A stretch of 64,000 nt of DNA from Isoetes taiwanensis (taxonomy: Eukaryota; Streptophyta; Lycopodiopsida; Isoetales; Isoetaceae), in contig JAJEKV010000028.1 in assembly GCA_021234155.1 (NCBI GenBank), positions 9,874,134 to 9,938,133 of the forward strand, written 5' to 3'. The notes below the pieces were generated by a model, which worked only from the letters and a program-made list of their open reading frames with translations, ran no database searches and was not told the DNA's origin. The translations under genes and the position numbers were made by a program. How positions within the stretch are numbered: the first letter of the stretch is position 1; each line of letters begins with the position of its first letter. This document shows, piece after piece, positions 33,960-46,352 of this stretch.

Positions 33960-35938
33960 GGTTATCGGCGTCTTCTCACAATAGCACTTCCCGCACTGGA
34001 CTACCAGTAGAGTTGTGCCCATATACAAAGCAGGGGACCCCCACAGCCCAGCCAACTATCGTACCATTATGGTTAGTTCTGTCTTTTCCAAGTTGCTTGC
34101 CGGGATTCTTGAGCGTGGCCCGACACTTTGGGCGAGGGATGGAGAAGTCGCGGGGCTCACGCTAGGCGGGGGCTTCCGCCCAGGCATTCTACTATTGACC
34201 ATATCTTCACTCTGCGAACACTCATAGAGGATAGCCGGAATCAACGCCCGAGAACCTCATCTTGTTGCTTTGTGGATTTCGCAAAGGCTTTTGACCACGG
34301 TGCACCGGGATAAGTTGTGGGGATGATTGAGAGCGGTACCGGGGACCCCGTCGACTTGCAAAATGTTATATCTGAGACTATCTGAGGCTTGCTCCGGTGG
34401 CCGTCTCACATTGTCGGGGAGTCCGTTGTTAGTAGCATTGGGGTGCACGGGGCTGCCCTCTATCCCCGGCGCTCGGCTTGTACATTGACCAGCTAGAAGA
34501 ATGGCTAGCCGAAACGGGAGGGGAGGCGCCGATTGATACACCACATAATCCCGCAACTCATATATGCCGATGATGTTGACCTCGCCGCATATACCCGGAG
34601 GACATGCAACGCCACTTGGATGCTTTGGACACTTTACGCCAATTCACCGGCATGAGAGTTAACTTGGCCAAGACGAGGGGTGTCTTCTTTGGTCCCATCA
34701 TCCCTAAGATCCACGCCTTCCCTCATTCACTTACCAGGCGTGTAGTGGAGGTGGCTGATCTTATAAGTATTTGGGCATTGAGTTTTCTACTACCACACCT
34801 TTGGGATGCATCCATCGGGTTACGGGTCACCGCAGCCGGAAAGCCCCGTATGCAATGCAAAACAACTTGATCACAAGGCAGAGTTTGTATGCATGGGGTC
34901 ACCAGGCACACTTCTTGAGGGCCTTGGTTGAACCGGTCCTCCTCTATGGGGCGAAGTGTGGGGCGGTGATATCCCTCACCACTTGGAGCGATCTAGGCAG
35001 GTAGTGAAGGCCTTCTTGCTCCGGGCGGGAGTGAAAATCACGTCCCATATCGATCTTGCTCCGAGGAGCGGGCTTCCTTCCATTCTGAGAGGGTTGAGCT
35101 GGAGCGTCACATTATTTACTTCCGAAGGTGGTGGCTATGGATGAAGCCGGCTACCCAACCTTGCTTTGGCGGTGGCGATGGGCCCGGCGACTCAAAGCCC
35201 TTTGGCTGGAAAGACAAGCAAGCCCGATTGGTTTCGCGATGGAATGTGCGGGCACACAAATGTGGACTAGTGCATACACAGAAGGAACTTGTGCCTTGAA
35301 GCAATATTTGGATGCTTGCTTCATGGCCAAGCTTTGGGATCAGAGGCCCTGTCACATGTGAAGGTGGCAAATTATCACGGCGGAGGTTAATCCCATGCTC
35401 ACGAGGGGGCCCACACCACTACACCGCACCCATCTACCCCATGAAAAAGCGAGGGGGTGATTGCTTCCATTCGCCTGGGGTGCACAACACCTCCGCATTG
35501 AGGAGGGGAGATGGATTAGGAGCAGCGTGAGGACAGAGTGTCGATCTTTGTCAGCGAGCCATTGAGGATGAAAGTCCGCCCTCGAGGCTGTCCCGTAAGA
35601 GCATATCAGGGGCTTGGTATGCTCGGTTAGTTGTGCCCCATCGGGCCCCTCATGCATCTGCCGAACCACGGCCTACCGTAGGCTTGTTGGGATCGTATCT
35701 CCAGGAGGTAATGGATACGCGGACTCAGTTATGCCCCCCTGTCCGACATTAACCTCAGCTGTACTTGTGATTATGTATATAACTATGCAGTATGTCAGCA
35801 TCCTTATTGCTACTAAGGTTTTTCCCCCGAAAACCCTTCGGGGCGGGGGTTTTTTAATCCTGGTAGTAATACGCCTGCTGCTCTCTCTTTGTACTTGGGT
35901 CCCATAGGCCAGTTGGTCTCCGTGGACGATAAAATCAT
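33960..35938 (+). mobile_element. LINE copy with RT domain, heavily frameshifted
   Basis: RT can be followed across frames: VVPIYKAGDPHSPANYRTI (from about 34006), STIDHIFTL, FVDFAKAFDH (motif A, about 34270-34300), YADD (34563-34574), MQRHLDALDTLRQFTGMRVNLAKT, LLYGAK and GLLGSYLQEVMDT (about 35680-35725). Many indels rule out function. It is GC-richer than its surroundings. The 3' end has TAAGGTTTTTCC, the CGAAAACCCTTCGGGG hairpin, TTTTTTAATCC, and the terminal stem-loop GTCCCATAGGCCAG..TTGGTCTCCGTGGAC (35909-35937). It is the same subfamily as the LINE at 28716-29757 and shows that one's uninterrupted 3' end. Confidence 0.9.
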
Positions 35939-35963
35939 ATTCTATTCTATTCTATTCTATTCT
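35939..35963. repeat. (ATTCT)n LINE tail
   Basis: Five ATTCT units directly after the LINE 3' stem-loop and the short ATAAAATC linker. Confidence 0.95.
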
Positions 35964-36060
35964 CATTGCCCCTTGCGTCCCTCCCTTCCCTCCCTGCTTG
36001 CTTGGGCGCTTGTTTATTGTTTTTCACATGTGTTTTTGTTCATACATACCTTATTATTGT

Positions 36061-36222
36061 CCACCCCCTGGGTGCTGTTATAATCATGTTTTTACACCTA
36101 CATGCTCCACCTGTGGGTGATGCTGTTTATTTCCACCCTGAGGGTGACGCAAATTTCTTTTTTATTAGGTTCTTTCTTCTACTCCCTGGGTGATGCTTTT
36201 TCTCTCCACCCACCGGGTGGTG
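36061..36222. repeat. Five CCACCC/GGGTG mini-palindromes
   Basis: The motif CCACC-x-GGGTG, usually followed by CTG or ATGCT, occurs at 36061, 36106, 36133, 36182 and 36206. Each can form a 4-6 bp hairpin. Spacing is irregular (27-49 bases). Confidence 0.7.
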
Positions 36223-36477
36223 TTATCTTCTCTTCTGCCATGTATTGTTGATTTTCTACTCATTACTAATCAGTTTTTTTTGGGTGCTTATTGTTGTGCA
36301 GCTTGCCGCTTCGCCATCATGCACGTTCTTGTTCTCCTTACGGCTAATGGGTGCCTTCTATGTGTTCCATTTCTTTTGCAGGTATTATGCCGTCTCGCAT
36401 GTTCACTCCCTCTTGTGTATGCCATCGCCCCACTCCCTTCGATTCTCCAGGCAACCATCCAAGGTTGTTGGCGACTA

Positions 36478-36545
36478 TTTCTCATTAGGGTTTTCCTCGA
36501 AAACCTTAAAGGGCGGGGTTTCTCATCATTAGGGTTTTTCGATGA
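36478..36545 (+). repeat. LINE 3'-UTR fragment
   Basis: Resembles the 3' UTR of the ATTCT-tailed LINE (TTAGGGTTTTCCTCGAAAACC, GGGCGGGGTTT), followed by a shorter repeat of its first part. No tail repeat follows. Confidence 0.5.
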
Positions 36546-39500
36546 GAACTGGGTCTATTTATATGTCTGACACTCTTCAACTTTAGCTTCTTATATGTAA
36601 GGATCTTAATCTTCTTTTGCAGGCTCTTACGTACAAGGATCTTATGGTCTTACTTCAATGCAGATATCACATATATTCGGCATGGTTATGTAAGCATTGT
36701 ATTTCTGCGAAGCGTTCAAATTGGTTCTGGAGTTGAGGTTGGTTGAAGCAAGAAGTAACAAATCAGTGTCAATGAAAATTTAACTCCTTTGGGAGGTATG
36801 CCTGATGTCAAGAATGTTCTTTCATTTTCAAATGTTTTCTTCACTTTATTTTCGCATACAACTGTCACCTAGCTAATACTTCCAGAGCTTTATGTTATGT
36901 ACTTTATTTCAGTTAGATTTCATAAAATTATCAATAAACAACATTGACTGCATACTCCTTGATGTATGCAGAGTTTTGTGGGACATCATGGCACTGATAC
37001 ATATGACAGGGAGGGTGGGTCGAAATATGGTGGGGCAAATGGGAGCTATTGTTTTTCAACTTAACTATGGCAGTTTATGTCTATATCCTCATGCTTGATA
37101 CACAGATCTGCATGATGCTTTGGTAGCTATCAATTTCAACTCAACTATGACTGTTTATGTCTATCCTCATGCTTGATGCACAGATCTGAATGACACTTTG
37201 GAACACACGAGACTCTGCGGCTATAGAAATGAGTTTGTGTTACATGTAATTACATGCATCAATTGCTCAATTGCTCACATCATATAATTTGTCCTTTCAT
37301 GTATAAGCAACTGCTTACGCACAAACTTGCTACATGATTTCTCTGCTCAAGTGTTATGATTGCAACATTTGCTCTAGCATCGTGAAAACAATCCTATATA
37401 ACAATATAGCTTTGAGGTATTTATAAGGCTGAGGCACAAACCATATAGAGTTGTAGGTGCACGTGATTGTAGAAATAACAGTGGCATAGTTAGAGGAGAA
37501 AGCATAATATCTCAAATCAGTCAGGTTGTTACGTGATGTTCTTTGAAATTTGTCCAAGCCCACTTTCTTCTTTTCAAAATGCTGCCTCCTAAAAACTTTG
37601 AGAAAAAATTCAAGCTTCGAAAGTGAGACAAAATCTAAGCATCGAAAGCAAGTTGCTTGAGTTCATTGTGGATATTGAGATATGCATAGCAAATTGCATT
37701 GTTGAAGTTTGATTCATTGGGGCAGTATGATTTGTGATATTGCTCATGCACATAGCGTCTCATTTAGCAGATGGATTGAATACATATAATGGCTTCCAGA
37801 AATCTGTGCAACTAGCACAGTTTAGCAATCTCTTGCCAATAGCTGATATTTTGCTTAGATACATGATGACTGCCCCTTCCAGATCTTAAAGATACTTTCA
37901 AGCTTCTTATCTTCACATGTGTGGTTGCAGTTAAGGAGTCTCTTCAGTGAATCACATATGGTTGCAGCCTGAATCTCTTCCAATTGAGTGCTTTCATATT
38001 TAATTATTTGTTCCAATTGAGTGCACTCATTATGTCCTAAGGCTTTATCTTCTTAGTCTTGGTTGTTTAGGCAAAATAGAGCCGAATATCTACAATGTAT
38101 TGCATGACATATGACGTTATTGACACCCATTCTCTTTGCTGGCATGCTATAATCTCAACAACTACACTTGCAGTTCTACAATTGAATGGCCTGGCGCCTG
38201 TTTCTATCCTCTTCATTCCTCTATATACAATGGAATTTTGCTACAAATTGCACTATATGGAATGGAATTCTGGTACAAACTGGTCAGTCTACTTAAACAT
38301 CGTTTTATATGTTTTCAACACTTTAAAGATGTTAATTCTGCTTTATGATGCATGTAGTTTCATCCTGCAATGTTCTCAAATGGGACGTTCTTTTAGCTCT
38401 CATATATTGTAGCCCATCATTGTCTAGAGCCCATATGGAGTGTGTAGGTTGGAATTTATTGTTGTATTATAAGAAGCTTATGAACCTTTAGTTCTGAAGC
38501 TTTTAATTAGATTGGCTATGGTTGAACTGGTTAATCATAGATGCATGCATCACATTTCTTATTGCAAGCGGCAAGCATGATATTAATTCTGCAGAAGATG
38601 TCAGATTGCATTCAACATGTGGATAGAGCTAAAATTTAGCATACTAATTTTCTTTGGGATGATAACTCTGGTTTTAGAATTTATTTGTAGATCCTGGTGT
38701 CAGAAACTTCATGGAATAATAACCGCCACATCAATGACTTTATGAGTTTTTAACCAACGCAGTGGAGACGTTGCACACATTCTCTAGCTAAAGGCTAAGC
38801 ATTAACAACTAAGTTATCATGTAGTCTATTTGATGTAGAAATACACAGTTAATATGTTAACGACTTTGTATATCTCATTTGCATGTGGTCAATTTGATGT
38901 AAGGACATAAAAGTTATAATGCAATTGACTTTTTATATCTCAGCTTCATAACACATATCAGACGAGTTTGTTAAAGTGGGACAATAGCTAAATGAACAGG
39001 ATTATTAGCTTTGCAAACAATGATTACATCTAAATAAGTTCCGAAAATTTTGGGCCTCCTTTTACTGCACAATTGATAAAACTGCATCTGCTATTTAAGG
39101 ATAACATGTTTATTGATTGTGGTAGGTTTTGCAGGTGACAAGTTTACCATTAGTTGAACTATCTGAACTGCTCAGGTCTGACACCATTCTCCTACGTTAC
39201 GTCAGTGAAAACAAAATAGTATCGATGAACATTTCTGTTAAGTCACCAGACAAGCAACCGCTAAAATGCAACATTTCTTGCACAGGAACTGTCACCATTT
39301 GTTGTAGTCAAACATTTTGGAACTATTTTAAGCTATACTAAAATAGTGTCCATGTATATATCCACCCAATCATGTTGCTTACTGATTTGGCTTATGAAAT
39401 CCAATTATGTTCATCCCCATTCAAAGCATATTTAAAGGGAATACTGAATATCATGATAAAAGACAAAAACAAAAAATATCATTCACTCCGTGATCTAATC

Positions 39501-40444
39501 TACTTTGCAGGCATGACTATGGAACACCACTTCAAGGGGTAAGAGTTTTCAAATCAATGTCACTGTGTTTATTTTTTTCCCACTTCTAGAAGATTGTGCT
39601 TTAGTATGCGTATGCATTCAATATGTCGAGATTGTGGAGTGGAATGGATCATTCGTATCTCGAGAGAGATACATGCAAGATTTTAATAGGCTTAATTTTG
39701 ATCTATAACAATGGATCTCAAAGGTGCAATAAATTGCACATCATCTTTGCACCTATGGTTTTACAACAATTTGAATATGAACACAAAACTATATAAGTAC
39801 TCGGTAATCAATGGTTGTCAGCTTTTGCACTTGTAAATTTGTTTGTTGTATCTCCAGCTTGGGGGCACATTCGCAGAGTCAAGGAAAAACTATTGCTTCA
39901 AAAACGTTAACATCATTCCATTACACTTGGCCTATTAGTAATTGGACAATGGGATTTTTTTCTTTATAGTCAAGGAAAAATCGTTGCTCCAAACTAGAAC
40001 AATGGGATTTCCTTCTTGATTTTCTCTGTGGACGGGACAAATGACAAAAACAAAAAGGATTTCATTTGCAATGCCTATACGACTTGCCACAAACCTCAAG
40101 CACATGATTGCCAACTTCATTAAGGCGTTAAAAAATGAAAGATGACAAACAATTGCTAAAGTATGGTCAAACATGATGCAATTAATGATTCCAAGAAGTT
40201 AATTTATCTACATCTCTTTGTCAAATTCCCACAATTCTTTGTTAGCTTTTGTCTTCTTGCCTCCCTTCAACCTTAAATCCAAACATGATAAACACTTGAG
40301 AAACCCCAACTAATCAAGCTCAGGACATCTCAAACTTTCTTATATACCGACCCTTCAGCATTGTGTTGAGTAAACTTAATGATCGCCTCTTCCACACACC
40401 AAATTAAACAAATACTTTGTTTCATATTTATACATCCATGCCCA
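36546..40444. other. AT-rich intergenic region
   Basis: About 3.9 kb without a supportable gene; frames are under 110 codons and random-looking. A short duplication lies near 37065-37200 (CTATGGCAGTTTATGTCTAT and a diverged copy). Confidence 0.5.
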
Positions 40445-40491
40445 CATAATGTGTTGTAGCTAAAGCCGGCAACGCCGGGCAATGTTACTAG
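40445..40491 (+). mobile_element. Probable Helitron 3' terminus
   Basis: A GC stem, GCCGGC-AAC-GCCGGG (about 40464-40479), stands in AT-rich DNA. It is followed nine bases later by CTAG, then a T (40488-40492). A short hairpin shortly before CTRR-T is the hallmark of Helitron 3' ends, and plant copies often have GCCCG..AACG..CGGGC. The 5' TC end and any RepHel gene were not found. Confidence 0.5.
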
Positions 40492-41959
40492 TATGAATTA
40501 TTCCAACTTTTATTTAGAAGTTCTCTCAACATTGAAATAAAACAAATGCATGATCCTTACAAAAAAACACGAAAATATAGTTTGAAAAAAAACATAAAAG
40601 AAGACGCACTCCATATTAAAATTATCATGCCATGTCGGCAGGGGTATAAAGGTTTTTTTTTTTGTTGCCAAGAGCTTACTTCTGACAAAGCTTTGCCAAG
40701 GAGCTTCCAAAATCACATAGGACATGTTGGAACTCCATTTTTGGATTGAACGAGTGATTTAAAGGTGCTAGAGGTCGAGCATGTTGCCGATGACTTCTTG
40801 TCTGATAATTTTGAGTATATTCTTGTTGTTTTTATTCTTAGTTCTAATCGTATTTTGTGTTGATTTTACAGAGGTTTGGTAGAGTTTCGGTAGATCTGTG
40901 GCAGTATATTATTTGTTTAGAGGTATATTGCTTGTTCTTAATGGATTGAAAGTGTTAGAAAACGCTGGCCAGCTGCGTTTCTTTAGGTATAGCTTCCCAC
41001 CCCACAAGCCTAGGCCTGTGAGCCTAACCATCTTTCGTGTCTAGACATAAGTCACCCTCCAACCTACAACGACTTGGAGCAGGTTTCCACACATCAACTA
41101 TCCGTCGATTTTCAAGCTACACCCGCTGGCAGGTGCGCAAAGGGGCTTTGCCCTACTGCTAAAGCAGCATCGGCTCGGGTGAAAGTGTTAAAGTAAACTA
41201 TTGTTTAAGGTTTAAACTGGTGCTTTAGAGTTACAATGTATAATCAAGGAATACAGATGATTTTAGTTGGTTGCCATGTCTCGTGAGCTATTAGAAGTTG
41301 CATATAGCTAATATCTGCAAGTAAAGATGCTCTTTGACAAAATATCAAGTTCACTAACTTTTGTTGGACATTTTAAGGTATGCTGACTTTTATTTTATGG
41401 TTTTCGTTAGATCTTTATATGCAAGTAACATATATCCAACACATTTTGTTTGTTGTTTACAGGTTGCAATGGCTTGTGTATTCTGGTTGTTGTTTTCATT
41501 ATAATTATTGCTAGTTTTTTTTATCAGTGATTCTAAATGTAAAGAAGTCAAGAATCTATCCCCAGTTCATCATTTTCTCTACAGCTGACTGCTTCCCTTG
41601 CTCTGAAGAAGAGATACCTGATGTAGAGAAGTTTCTTGAGACAAGTAAATTTGATGGTATTAACAAGTTTATAGAAGGTTGAAAATGAGAGGTTTCTGCC
41701 ATTGGATGATCAAATCATACATGATGCGTTACCATGGAGGTAGAGATGGCTTGCCCAAGGTGGCTAATTTGGCTAGAAAAAAAATGTAATGCTTGAAGAG
41801 TGTTTAGGAAGTTAGATACTTATGTTCCTATCGAGGATGTACTATTACTTGAGTTGAGCTGATCGTGTTTATAATTCAAGTGAAAAAAAACAATGGCAAA
41901 TTCCTTGTCCGCATGTTATATTTATAGTTTAAAGTTCCTTTGCTTTTAAGTTTTATCTA
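40492..41959. other. Intergenic, no supported gene
   Basis: Mostly AT-rich. A GC-richer island at 40970-41200 (AAGCCTAGGCCTGTG and GCAAAGGGGCTTTGCCC motifs) may be a TE fragment. Confidence 0.5.
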
Positions 41960-42592
41960 ATAATTCTAATCATTTCTATCCTTTTTTTTTCTATAGGCAG
42001 TATTATAAGGAAGATGCATGATATGATAATTGAGCAGACGAGAATTGATCGCCCAAGATTCAACATTTTGGCACATCCTATGATTGGTAGAGCTTGAAAG
42101 GCTTTTATTGGCGTTTCAGAATGAGGTACCTGATAGTTTTCTCCCATGCTCTCACCTCCATAGGTTTCTGTCCTGTCTCATATACTATGGCTGTTAGCGG
42201 TGTGTTTGTTCTCAGTTTGAATTCCTGTTTATGCAGCTGCCTGAAGATACCTTCCTATTTTTCCCAGTTCTTATCTGTTAGCCCCGGTCCCCACGCTTCA
42301 GCCCCACATAGCATTTGATTTCATTATTCTACTTTTATTGCAGAAATTTTTCATATTAAAGTAACTCCCCATGGCTGATTGAAATCTAGCACTCGCCCCT
42401 TTAGCCCATTTCCCTGTGTCGTGTGTGTCATACCCTAGATATTTGTACTCTGTTGATTCTTCTAGTTCTGTTTTTATAAACTTTCATGTCCATGCAATCC
42501 ATCTACAATCCCTCCATAAAGAATCAACCACTTTATCTGATTCTAATGCCTCAATGCACATCATATTACAGAATTGTAAAGCTCTCTCATTA
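41960..42592 (-). mobile_element. LINE C-terminal fragment in a PPR pseudogene
   Basis: Minus strand, several frames. ELEESTEYKYLGYDTHDTGK (about 42470-42410), SARFQSAMGSYFNMKNFCNK, MLCGAEAWGPGLTDKNWEK (about 42315-42260), TPLTAIVYETGQKPMEVRA and KTIRYLILKR. These match the region between RT motif D and the zinc knuckle of LINEs. The 5' edge abuts PPR sequence. It diverges from the 0-15 kb copies and may be another subfamily. Confidence 0.75.
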
Positions 42593-43150
42593 TACTGCCA
42601 CTGAATATAAATGGAAACCCACATGTCCAAGACATTACATCCTTCTTTGGCATTATCTGAAATGTGTTGCTTGCATTTCCTAAATCACTGCACTGGTTAT
42701 ACATAATGAGTATGGCATTGCAGACAGTAAGATTAGAAAAAAATTTGGCGGTAAAGGTAAAGGCATATATGAGGTTTTCCATTTGTACAGCTCCCAGGCT
42801 TGCACACGATTAAATATACAAATACCTACAAACTTATCTGGATTGATACCTTGTGCTACCATCTTGTAGGATAATTGAAGAGCATCTTTGCCATAGCCAT
42901 TCTGCATACAATTTGTAATATTAGAAGTCCGTGAGATAATATTTATGTGACGCATATTGCACAAACACTCTCCAGGAGCTCCCAAAACAGCCACATTGCC
43001 ATACACATTAATGAGGTTGTTGCTTGTCAGAGTCTCTATCTCAAATGAATGTTGTACGACAATGGTGTGCACGAGCTTACCACCACTAAGATATGATGGA
43101 CAGTAAACTGCATCATGCACAGTTTTACATGTGATATTGTTAAGCCTCAC
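42593..43150 (-). pseudogene. Second PPR pseudogene
   Basis: On the minus strand: GGKLVHTIVVQHSFEIETLTS, NNLINVYGNVAVLGAPGECL, CNMRHINIISRTSNITNCMQ, NGYGKDALQLSYKMVAQGIN and PDKFVG form an L-S-P succession of plant PPR repeats with HxxI/V and N-LI-VY signatures. After a frameshift, TVCNAILIMYNQCSDLGNAS and FQIMPKKDVMSWT continue to about 42620. The LINE at 41960-42592 truncates the rest. Trp in SWT reads R (SRT) in one repeat, and frame changes show it is dead. Together with the 29.8-kb copy it shows two LINE insertions into PPR genes. Confidence 0.85.
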
Positions 43151-43502
43151 TCTGTTATGATATATTGTTTGAAAAAGATAGATGGTATCATCTCAATGCC
43201 CATAATGAGTGCAAGCATGGCAGCCAATAAAATCAAATCAGTTATTGATGTTCTATTAACAGTACCTTTTTTATATTTACGGATCCACTAAGAAGTTCGA
43301 GAAGCATGTTGACATTTTAATTTTATTGCAATGTCCTCTGAAGTAATGTGACATCCAAGAGTATTGCTTTAAGTTCTTCCTGCAAACAGTTAAAATAAGA
43401 AACAAGAGCTTGCTTTATGATTATGTGACAATCTGTAGATATATTGCATAAATCTGTCGTTCTGCTTAATAAGCAACCTGGCTTTAAGATATCACTATAT
43501 GC
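43151..43502. other. Intergenic spacer
   Basis: No gene; possibly further decayed upstream part of the PPR locus. Confidence 0.4.
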
Positions 43503-43647
43503 AGATAAGATAAGATAAGATAAGATAAGATAAGATAAGATAAGATAAGATAAGATAAGATAAGATAAGATAAGATAAGATAAGATAAGATAAGATAAGA
43601 TAAGATAAGATAAGATAAGATAAGATAAGATAAGATAAGATAAGATG
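43503..43647. repeat. (TAAGA)n tract, 29 units
   Basis: A long, nearly perfect pentamer array. On the opposite strand it reads (CTTAT)n and directly follows the LINE 3' end at 43648. Confidence 0.98.
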
Positions 43648-44073
43648 AATTTTTACGTCCACGAGAACCCAACAGGTTATGGGACGGCACATGCAAGGGC
43701 AACAACCTATCTAAAACCTGGGGACTAGGCCCCATCACAAAACATAATAACCAAATATTAAAAGACTACGAACAAGAAGATAATAATGCTAATGCTACTG
43801 GTAATTTTGTGCTTCTAAAATTATCTAGACATAGCCAATCCAAGGATTGGAAGGCCATTGGTCTAGAATAATTGATGTGCCTCCCCTGTACACTGCCCAT
43901 TTCTTTTGCAGACGGGCTGCCCTCATCTTGCAGAGCTCCTCCTTACAGTTACACAATTGAAGAGGGGAGAGGTCCTCCTGTATTGAGAAACTAATCCCTC
44001 TGAGATGGTTTCCATGCTGAAGAACATGTAAGCGACTAAGAGTGTCTTGAAAACTGACACTCCATAATAGCAT
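43648..44073 (-). mobile_element. LINE 3' end with (CTTAT)n tail
   Basis: Reading the minus strand, GTCCCATAACCTGTTGGG..TTCTCGTGGACGTAAAAATTC (43690-43648) has the layout of the 35.9-kb LINE terminal stem-loop, then the CTTAT tail. The upstream frame (44073-43825; KMRAARLQKKWAVYRGG) may be the LINE protein end, but I cannot align it to the other copies. Confidence 0.65.
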
Positions 44074-45265
44074 ATCTCAGACACAATAGGAAACAGCACA
44101 AGGAGTTAAACTTTGGCATTCCAGTGTTGATATATTCATAGAACTCTGTCATTTTCTGATGCTGAAGAATGTTGAAGGCAAATGTGCATAGCAAAAAAAG
44201 ACAAAACAAGTAAACTAGACAAGAAGAACAAGACCATGTGATCTTTCAAGAAAAATACTTATTGTATACCTGTTCGAACCCTTCACCTCCTTGAACGAGA
44301 TTGAACGAAATCTTTTTGATTATTGAGCATTATAAGGATGCTTAACAAGAATTGCGGATTTTTTGCTATTTCCATAGCGAATCCTTTGTAGGTTAGAGCA
44401 ATATTTGAGAACGTGTTTGCTGCTATACCAAAACTTTCTTGCAACAGTCGCATTTTGATAGTAATTGTGAGTTTATAAACTTGAATCATGATAGTGAACT
44501 TGAATTGTGACAACTTGTTAGCGAGCTTAAATCATGATCTGAAATTTTATACGGGAGAAAGTTCTATAATCTGATCTTTGAACTTAAGTGGTTCAGTTTT
44601 TTAAACTTGCTAATTTTTAATGAAATGTTTCAATGAAATTTTTTGCGTATTAATGTTATTAAATGTTTTTGAATTGAATGTTAACTTATGATTGACTATG
44701 ATGGCGACACCACTAGAGGACCGCTTGAAATCTTAATGGGAGAAACACTTGAAAATGACCTAAAAATAGTATAGGCTTTAATCTTAGGTAATTTTAAGGT
44801 AATGAAGATTGCGTGCTTCATAACCCCACCATGAGCACCATGGCTAACTATCACAACAACCACAGTAGGCTGGTTTTTATAACACTATCCCAGCCATGCC
44901 GCAAGGGCCATGATTGTCTTAAGAGGTATCTAAGCCTTTAGAGGACTTGGAAAGCATTTTGATCAGTTGTGGGTCTCTTGTTGAGATGGGACCTATGTAC
45001 AACGTTGATTGGGTGTCAATGTGAAACTCAAAATGAAGACATAAAGGTGGCATCATGTGTCAAACGAATCTAGGATCTATAAATGTTGTCAATCAGAAGC
45101 TATAGACGACGAGTCTGTCCCATACATTTTAGATTTGCTGCATATACAACTATCAGAGCAAAGTACGCTGCCTTGCTTACATCAAATCAACTTCTTTATG
45201 TATTGCACTAGCACCTTACAATTCTAGAGGTATTGAAAGGAGTGCATTATTGCTCTTTTTTGTTC
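44074..45265. other. Intergenic, no supported gene
   Basis: AT-rich DNA. Only frames of under 80 codons. Confidence 0.5.
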
Positions 45266-45330
45266 TTTTTTTTTTTCAGAGAGTGAGAAATTTTTATATT
45301 ATATGAAATAAGAAGTACAATGTTTTAGAA
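45266..45330 (-). repeat. Possible L1 3' end
   Basis: A T-rich run then CAGAGAGTGAGAAATTTTTAT, which on the minus strand looks like a LINE 3' UTR ending in a poly(A) tract. No coding remnant follows. Confidence 0.3.
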
Positions 45331-45429
45331 ACACATAAAGGATTACTATAGGAGTAATCTCAACCATCTTCGTCTTTTATAAACCATCATTTAATTATTT
45401 TTAGAATATGTCTTAATTTTTGGACTAAA

Positions 45430-46026
45430 ATTAGATTGCTACTTTCCGCTGTTTTGCGCTTTTTGCTTTTCCCGCCCGTGTGCTCAAATTTTTTTGACTT
45501 TTCCCTTTCCCTCACGTTCTCGCGTTTTCTTTTTCCCTCGCCTTCTTTTCTTTTCTTTCTATTTTGCATTTTCTCTCAGTCATGCGCCTCTGCTTTTCCT
45601 CTTCTCTGGCCCATCTCTATTTTGCCTCAGAAGAAAGGAGGAAAGCAGGATGGGCGCTGCTCCAATACCTAGGGCTTCTGGCAGTAGTTCTGCCATGCAA
45701 AACCCTCATGCCTATTCTTGAGCCCTCACGCCCGTTTCCTGCATCCGCCCCACTGCTCTGCGCCCTGCTCCGCCATAGGTCCAAGCTTCGAGCTTCAATG
45801 TATTACTATTAGATAAATGCAATGCAGAGATGGAGCTGGAGCATATGCATTCGACACAGGTAAAGTGTTCTTTCGACAGAGGGTACAATTTTGTTTCATT
45901 TCTGGATTTCAGAAAACTTGAGGGAATTCTAAACTTGAGAAGAAGCTCTAAAGGCGCAGTTGTGCAGGTTTTTACACCACTTCCGTCCAATTTTTGCAGG
46001 CTCTCATTGCTTTTCAGGTTATGGTT
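45430..46026 (+). other. Pyrimidine-rich, promoter-like segment
   Basis: 45480-45620 is strongly C/T-rich on the plus strand, like many plant 5' leaders. ATGs follow at 45651 (ATGGGCGCTGCTCC) and 45830 (ATGGAGCTGG, then a CAGGTAAAG donor-like site at 45858). No downstream product can be recognised. It could be the first exon of a lost gene. Confidence 0.3.
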
Positions 46027-46352
46027 GCATGCAAAGGATTATTTGCATTGTAAGATTCGCTTTGCTAGCATATCTACACATTTCGGATTTGCAGAAAGAG
46101 CAAAAGTCCAATCCATCTTAAAAGCTCTCCTTCGCATGCAGGGGATTATTTGCACTGCAAGCTTCAATTTGCTACTGGATCTGTTTGTTAAGGCTTTGCA
46201 AAAAGATCACAGGGTATTCCAATCGGTGTAAAAACTCCCCTTTGAATGCAGGGGATTATTTGCATTGTAAGCTAATTTGCCGCCGGATCTGCTCAATGGG
46301 AGTTTACAGAAATAGCACAGAGTATTCCAATCGATCTTAAAGCATCCTGCAC
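46027..46352. repeat. Three tandem units of about 109 bp
   Basis: Units start at 46027, 46134 and 46244. Each opens with ATGCA-GGGATTATTTGCA, continues TGTAAGCTT..TTTGCT and ends ATTCCAATC-ATCTTAAAA. The first unit is the most diverged. Confidence 0.88.

Noticed and set aside
36190-36570. Secreted or membrane protein from a Leu/Cys-rich frame
   Set aside because: Hydrophobic bias comes from T-rich DNA; it overlaps the CCACCC/GGGTG repeats and a LINE 3'-UTR fragment.
38095-38412. Candidate gene, 105 codons
   Set aside because: No family features, overlapping frame of similar length, AT-rich context; consistent with chance.
43503-43647. CRISPR-like array
   Set aside because: Regular repetition with no spacers; it is a pentanucleotide microsatellite.
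43484-43738. YLILS-repeat membrane-like protein
   Set aside because: Artefact of reading the (TAAGA)n array; every fifth base repeats and no real start or flanking domain exists.
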